DNA of 64,000 bases from Berberis thunbergii (lineage: Eukaryota; Streptophyta; Magnoliopsida; Ranunculales; Berberidaceae): positions 372,001 through 436,000 of the forward strand of contig QNQO01000508.1 of assembly GCA_003290165.1 (NCBI GenBank), in the 5' to 3' direction. Under the pieces are notes generated by a model. The model did not search any database and had not been told where the DNA came from. It was given only the letters and a program-made list of their open reading frames with translations. Below are positions 58,406 to 64,000 of the stretch, piece by piece; position 1 is the first letter of the stretch; every line of letters starts with the position of its first letter. A program made the position numbers and the translations under genes.

Positions 58406-59935
58406 TTGATAAAAAAAAAAAAATTCAAACAAATCAACTATTTAAAAGAGGAACTCAATTACAAACAAACTAAAGAACAATTAAAATATTCAAAATTGCA
58501 AACTCAAATTAGTAAATTTCAAACAAAATTAGAAACAGAAGTTTGTTCTAACTTGCTAAATGCATTTTGGAATAGGAAACAACATATGGTCAGTCTTCCC
58601 TATGAATATGGCTTCCATGAAAGAAAAATCCCGACAAAAACAAGACCAATTCAAATGAGTGTTGAATTAATAGAATATTGCAAAGAAGAAACCAATCTTT
58701 TAATTAGTAAAAAATTAATTAGAAAAAAAATTTGCATGGAGTTGTTCAGCTTTCTATGTCTAGAAGGCAGCTGAGATAGAACGCGAAGCCCCAAGATTAG
58801 TCATTAATTATAAACCCCTCAATGGTTCACTTAGGTGGATCAGATACACAATTTCAAACAAAAGAGATCTAATTAACCACTAAGCTCAAGCTACAGTATT
58901 TTCAAAGTTTGATCTTAAATTAGGTTTTTGGAAAATTCAAATAACTCCAGAAGACCGATACAAAACAACTTTCAATATACCTTGTGGTCATTATGAATGG
59001 AACATAATGCCATTTGGTCTTAAAAATGCACCTTACGAATTTCAAAACATAATGAATGATATTTTCAATCCTTACACAAAGTTTTCAATTGTCTACATAG
59101 ATGACATTTTAATATTTTAAAAAACAATTGCAACATTTTGGAAATATTTAGGAAAATTCTTCCAAATTGTCAAAAATAATGGATTAGTGTTATCATCAAC
59201 AAAGATACACTTATTCTAAACAAACATTAGATTCCTTGGGCATAGAATCAATAATGGTACAATTATCCTAATTGACCAATCAATAGCCTTTACGGACAAA
59301 TTTTCAGATAAAATCAAGGATAAAAATCAATTACAAATATTTTTTAAAAGTGTAAATTATGTAGCTGATTTTTACAAAAATCTCAGAATTTTAGTTAAAC
59401 CTTTATATACCAAACTTCGTAAGAAACCTACACCATGGTCAGATCTTCATACAAAGATTGTTCGTCAAGTAAAAGCAACTGTCGAAAGTTTACCCTGTTT
59501 AGGTATACCCAATCCAATAACATTCAAAATTGTTGAAACAGTTGCATCAAATATAGGGTACGGTGGTATCCATAAGCAAAGAACAATTAGTCCGATTCCA
59601 TTCTAATTTTTGGAACAAAACTCAATCAAATTATTCAACTGTCAAAACAGAGATTTTATCAATTGTTTTTTGCATCAAGAAATTTCAAGATGATTTTTAC
59701 AATCAACCATTTTTATTACGAATTGATTGTCAATCAGCCAAAGAAATTTTGAAAAATGGCAAACAGATTTTTTTATTACCATTTTTCAAAACCTTGTGTC
59801 AAAACAGATTTTTGCCATATGGCAAACATTTTTGTATGTCTTTGATTTTCAAATCGAGTTCATAAAAGTTAACTCAAACTCCCACTCAGACTTCCTCACC
59901 AAAGAATTTCTTCAGGGGAAACAAAAGCCTTAGCC
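58406..59935 (+). pseudogene. Reverse transcriptase / RNase H of copy H
   Basis: 58406-58774 encodes the polymerase start (KIPTKTRPIQMSVELIEYCK). YIDD lies at 59094-59105 with a stop a few codons later (TAA at 59118). FLGHRINNGTII follows near 59230. RNase H: FHSNFWNKTQSNYSTVKTEI (59590-59655), LRIDCQSAKEILKNGKQ (59717-59767) and the closing SDFLTKEFLQGKQ (59885-59925). Several stops and frameshifts; inactive. Confidence 0.87.
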
Positions 59936-60429
59936 ATTTGAAACTCCACCTTCTGAACCTTCTCCTTCTCCTTCAAGTGAGAAATTCACTCAAACCAACT
60001 TACAAAGCTCTTTACTCTTTTACAGGCAATCATAAGACAATAATCCATCCCATAACTTCAAAGCAAAATCCCAAATGGTCCAACATGTTCGACGACAGTG
60101 CTTTTCCAAAACTTCCTCCATCATCATCACTTGATTCAATCAAAGATTCTTAGGCATTGATAATCAAAAATCAAAATAGGTTTGAACCTCTCCAAACAAA
60201 TCCTTCAATCTTAAACACAATTCCAAAACCAATTTTCCAAACCAACCATGCTGCAAAACTAAACTAAACTCCTCAAAAAAACCAACCCTCTCATTATGTC
60301 CCAACCCCTACAATTGAACCAATCTATTCCTTGGAAAGCTGTTATGGTAATCCAAGTGGCAATCCCATCAAGATAGCCAATAATCTTCTGTCTAAAAAAA
60401 TCTCCATTCATCTCTAATGATCCTGACAA

Positions 60430-61300
60430 AGTTTGAATGTTCAATGAATTTATCCTCGTAGATACAAAATCAATTTTAGTTACTCATAACCAAGATAAGA
60501 ATGACCCATCGAGGATCACTCACTCAAAGTGTCAAATTTTCAAGATTTTTTCGCCAGAAGAATGGAACCAAAGTCCTTTCACACCCAAGCGATTCAACAG
60601 AACTTTCAAACCTCAATTTTATAATCATTTTGATTACCAAAACGCATGGTCCAGTCAAAGAAATCCTTCCACCTCAATTCCAAGAATGATTCAAAGTTTT
60701 CAAAACAAATTTCAAACCACCGCTGCCTCAAGCATTACAAAATCCAGTTTTATGATTTTTCTCAAAATTTTCCCTAGCATGGATTTGCTGTTGGGATTAT
60801 GTTACTTCTCCAATGTCAGATCCAAGTCTATGTACTCAAGTTTCTCCATCACTATGCCGAAAGTTTAAAGTCAAATGGTGGATAGACTTTGAATTTTAAG
60901 GAGTTACAAAGCAAGCAATGGAAAAGTATTCCAGATCAACCAATCAACCAAATTAAACACAGATGATTCTTCAAAGTTAGCAAGACTCAAAGCACAAGTC
61001 AAAGCACAAGTTATGGCAACCACCTCAACAAAGCAATTTTATGAAACAATGTCACAATTTTTGCTCATCAGATGGCGATGATAACGACAATGATGATGCA
61101 GCCTCTCAAGCAAATAACAATGAAGATGATTATTTTGGTCTCAGCATCTGTAATGACAAATTCCAAGCAACAATCAATTTCAATTACAAGTCATTCGATT
61201 CCATCAAAGAAAAACAATCTTTCAAATAATTCTAAAATCCATTTTCCACCAAAACAAGTCTCCATCATCCTCATCACCAAACATCATCTCCAAAATGACA
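60430..61300 (+). pseudogene. 3' ORF (ORF2-like) of copy H
   Basis: Open frame 60437-60868 starts MFNEFILVDTKSILVTHNQD and includes HSKCQIFKIFSPEEWNQSPF and PSMDLLLGLCYFSNVRSKSM. After stops it continues to an Asp/Asn-rich patch (61080-61140, gacgatgatgaa-type codons). Related to the 3' ORF of copy F and nearly identical to copy I. Function unknown. Confidence 0.65.
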
Positions 61301-61650
61301 ACCCATTACAATCATACTAGTAATTCACCAAATCCACCAAATATTTTATAGCCATGTGTCCTTAGTATATGACCCACCATCCAATTTATACCCCTGAAAG
61401 GATTCAATTCACCAAACCCAAAAACTCAATTATTTCACAACCATCCAAAGTGTGTCATTTTCATATGACCCACAAGTCAAATTCTCACCCTCCATTATCA
61501 AATGCCCCCATACATCCATAGTAAGTAAACCCAACTATTCAAAAGCAATCCTCGCTTACCACCAATTTCAATCAATACCTACCGCACTTAATCAAAAATT
61601 ACAATCATGGTATCCATCAATAATCAAGGAATCCAATGCTCTACCAAGGC

Positions 61651-61860
61651 TATAAAAATAAGAAGACTTAAGAGTTCAAGGCATCCTTTCGAATCACATC
61701 TTTCATAGCCTCTGTAATTCCCAATAGTCTTGTAATCCCTATGCAAAGTTGCTTGAATTTTCAAGTTTGTATTTCAAGTTTCATTCCCAAGAATTATGTA
61801 AGTGTTTCAAGTTTATTTCAATATTTTGTATTTCAATTTCCTTTAATAAATTGCATGCTT
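61651..61860 (+). promoter_or_regulatory. TATA box and poly(A) signal of copy H
   Basis: TATAAAAATA (61651-61660), then AATAAA (61855-61860). The same pair occurs in inverted form in copy F. Confidence 0.65.
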
Positions 61861-61876
61861 TCAATCGTCATGTATC

Positions 61877-62937
61877 AAGTAATTTTCTATTGTAAAATCG
61901 AGTATTTTTCATCACAACCTAATGAAAAAATAATGGATAAATTATCCATGTTGTATGTAAGATGGTCGGGATCTGAGGACAAAGACTTTTCGCAAAGAAA
62001 TTTACACACGCCTATATCATTCACCTAGAAATTTTATCATATATTGATATTTTTTGGGGATAATCTATTAACTATATAGATCAATTTTTAAAAAAACAAA
62101 CTCACTTGGAGTTCTATAACATGCAACACAAGGTAGAAAATTTTCAACAGTTCAATTTCACCATGAATTTGATGACTGCATTTAATCGAATTAGAAATTT
62201 TAAAAACTTATGATATTCAACAAGGATGATCTGCATGGCAAAGGGATCATCTCCACACAAAAAAAAAATAATAAATCAACTCACTCTAAAATTTTTAGAT
62301 GGGTAAAATATGCATATGTAACTTTATTTGTAAAAAAAAAATATGTACCCGGATCCTGCCCTATATATATATATATTGCCAAAAGATATTTTTGGGAGAG
62401 GGTGAAGTATCAACAATATACTTCATGAGCATTATTTATCGCCAGTAGATGGTATCAACATCAATTCATATAATCTTTGTTGCTCAATTGATGTTTCCAT
62501 TGGTGTCGTAGTGTCTCACTCATTTTTCAAGACTTAGGTATTTGAGATTTTCTCCATTAATGTTAAGGACTCTCAGATATCTGAGGTAGTATTGTATTGT
62601 GATGATTTGAGTACCAACCAACTACTTTGGGTAAGTGATGAAGTAGATGAATTTAAAGAGGATCAAAAGTTAGGGTTTGGTACTACTACGCTATCTGACC
62701 CTAATGAGTTAGGAACATTCAATGTGGGGGGGGGGGGTGGATGCGTGGTTACATAAAAAAAGAGAGATAATAGATGTCTCAATAATTTTCAGGTGGGCTC
62801 AACATTGTTTTTTAGGTGTTGGTTAGGCCGAGGTTGGTCAGCTCATATTGTTTTTTTTATATTTTAGATAAAGCCCTGGCATATATTAAATAATAGTTAA
62901 GTACAGTTACAAACACGCCATCCTGCAGCCATGGCCA
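61877..62937. other. Non-viral spacer between copies H and I
   Basis: AT-rich DNA with a short (TA)n run (62362-62373) and a poly-G tract (62728-62737). No gene recognised. Confidence 0.45.
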
Positions 62938-64000
62938 ACCTCAAAGTGTCAAATTTTCAAGATTTTTTCGCCAGAAGAATGGAACCAAAGTCCTTTCACA
63001 CCCAAGCGATTCAGCAGAACTTTCAAACCTCAATTTTATAATCATTTTGATTACCAAAACGCATGGTCCAGTCAAAGAAATCTTTCCACCTCAATTCCAA
63101 GAATGATTTAAAGTTTTCAAAACAAATTTCAAACCACCACTGCCTCAAGCATTACAAAATCCACTTTTATGGTTTTTCTCAAAATTTTCCCTAGCATGGA
63201 TTTGCTGTTGGGATTATGTTACTTCTCCAATGTCAGATCCAAGTCTATGTACTCAAGTTTCTCCATCACTATGCCGAAAGTTTAAAGTCAAATGGTGGAT
63301 AGACTTTGAATTTTAAGGAGTTACAAAGCAAGCAATGGAAAAGTATTCCAGATCAACCAATCAACCAAATTAAACACAGATGATTCTTCAAAGTTAGCAA
63401 GACTCAAAGCACAAGTCAAAGCACAAGTTATGGCAACCACCTCAACAAAGCAATTTTATGAAACAATGTCACAATTTTTGCTCATCAGATGGCGATGATA
63501 ACGACAATGATGATGCAGCCTCTCAAGCAAATAACAATGAAGATGATTATTTTGGTCTCAGCATCTGTAATGACAAATTCCAAGCAACAATCAATTTCAA
63601 TTACAAGTCATTCGATTCCATCAAAGAAAAACAATCTTTCAAATAATTCTAAAATCCATTTTCCACCAAAACAAGTCTCCATCATCCTCATCACCAAACA
63701 TCATCTCCAAAATGACAACCCATTACAATCATACCAGTAATTCACCAAATCCACCAAATATTTTATAGCCATGTGTCCTTAGTATATGACCCACCATCCA
63801 ATTTATACCCCTGAAAGGATTCAATTCACCAAACCCAAAAACTCAATTATTTCACAACCATCCAAAGTGTGTCATTTTCATATGACCCACAAGTCAAATT
63901 CTCACCCTCCATTATCAAATGCCCCCATACATCCATAGTAAGTAAACCCAACTATTCAAAAGCAAACCTCGCTTACCACCAATTTCAATCAACACCTACC
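62938..64000 (+). repeat. Copy I: near-identical duplicate of 60521-61580 (viral 3' ORF), runs off the window
   Basis: Starts at ctcaaagtgtcaaattttca, and I count only about nine differences to 60521-61580 over 1,060 bp (for example cag/caa at 63008, tccactttt at about 63163). Stops and frame breaks are shared, including the Asp/Asn-rich patch, so it was copied after the original had decayed. Confidence 0.9.

Larger units (their letters stand above)
56131..61876 (+). mobile_element. Endogenous florendovirus-like copy H (replication component)
   Basis: Order: leader (56131-56570), N-terminal region with two linker modules, altered zinc knuckle, coiled coil, protease, reverse transcriptase, RNase H, 3' ORF, TATA box, poly(A) signal. 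Movement and coat core are absent. Leader and 3' end match copy G. Viral similarity stops abruptly at about 61876, after tcgtcatgtatc. Confidence 0.82.

Noticed and set aside
62700..62760. Poly-G tract as a polypurine tract of an LTR element
   Set aside because: No LTR or coding sequence is found next to it.

Overview
This window is nuclear DNA of a flowering plant, probably a eudicot. The evidence is intron-split fragments of typical plant genes (a cell-wall beta-galactosidase, a plasma-membrane H+-ATPase, an aluminium-activated malate transporter, a Dicer-like helicase), plant LTR-retrotransposon lineages (Tat and Athila Ty3/Gypsy), CACTA and hAT DNA transposons, and decayed caulimovirid (florendovirus-like) integrants. 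I see no intact host protein-coding gene and no rRNA, tRNA or CRISPR array. Every coding stretch is a pseudogene, a captured fragment, or a decayed retroelement or viral gene.

Layout. 1-215: right end of a CACTA transposon. 357-2620: exon remnants of a beta-galactosidase gene (split by a complete TRIM retroelement at 609-1248) followed by an H+-ATPase. 2750-3455 and 13041-13684: a minus-strand Tat retrotransposon 5' end (gag, primer site, LTR), split by a complete 9,585-bp CACTA element at 3456-13040 that has a 13-bp terminal inverted repeat and a TTG target duplication. That CACTA carries no transposase I can see. It carries same-strand exon-intron fragments of at least six, probably seven, host genes: VPS22/SNF8, ALMT, ATM, a bHLH factor, probably an ACT-domain-repeat protein, DCL4 and gamma-COP.

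13686-31314: a cluster of three more Tat-family elements. D is the 3' half only. A (15935-22269) is a non-autonomous element with gag but no pol. B (22383-31238) has a full but broken pol and carries a 543-bp hAT-type insertion. A and B sit in the same (AAT)n microsatellite. A, B and D share one plan: sense gag(-pol), then a tandem-repeat block, then an antisense ORF, then the 3' LTR. 31446-32420: a DNA element with long terminal inverted repeats. 32509-43814: a full-span but degenerate Athila element with TSD GTACT.

44106-64000: a block of florendovirus-like endogenous viral sequence. Copy F lies on the minus strand and is head-to-head with copy G (plus), which is followed in tandem by copy H (plus). 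A nearly identical segment of H recurs at the right edge (copy I). G and H share leader and 3' non-coding sequence but have different coding bodies: G has movement protein, coat protein and a decayed protease, with no reverse transcriptase; H has protease, reverse transcriptase and RNase H, with no movement protein. F joins a G-like 5' half directly to an H-like 3' half. This looks like a two-component viral genome plus a recombinant between the components. It is the most interesting reading of the right part of the window, as the multi-gene-capturing CACTA is of the left part.
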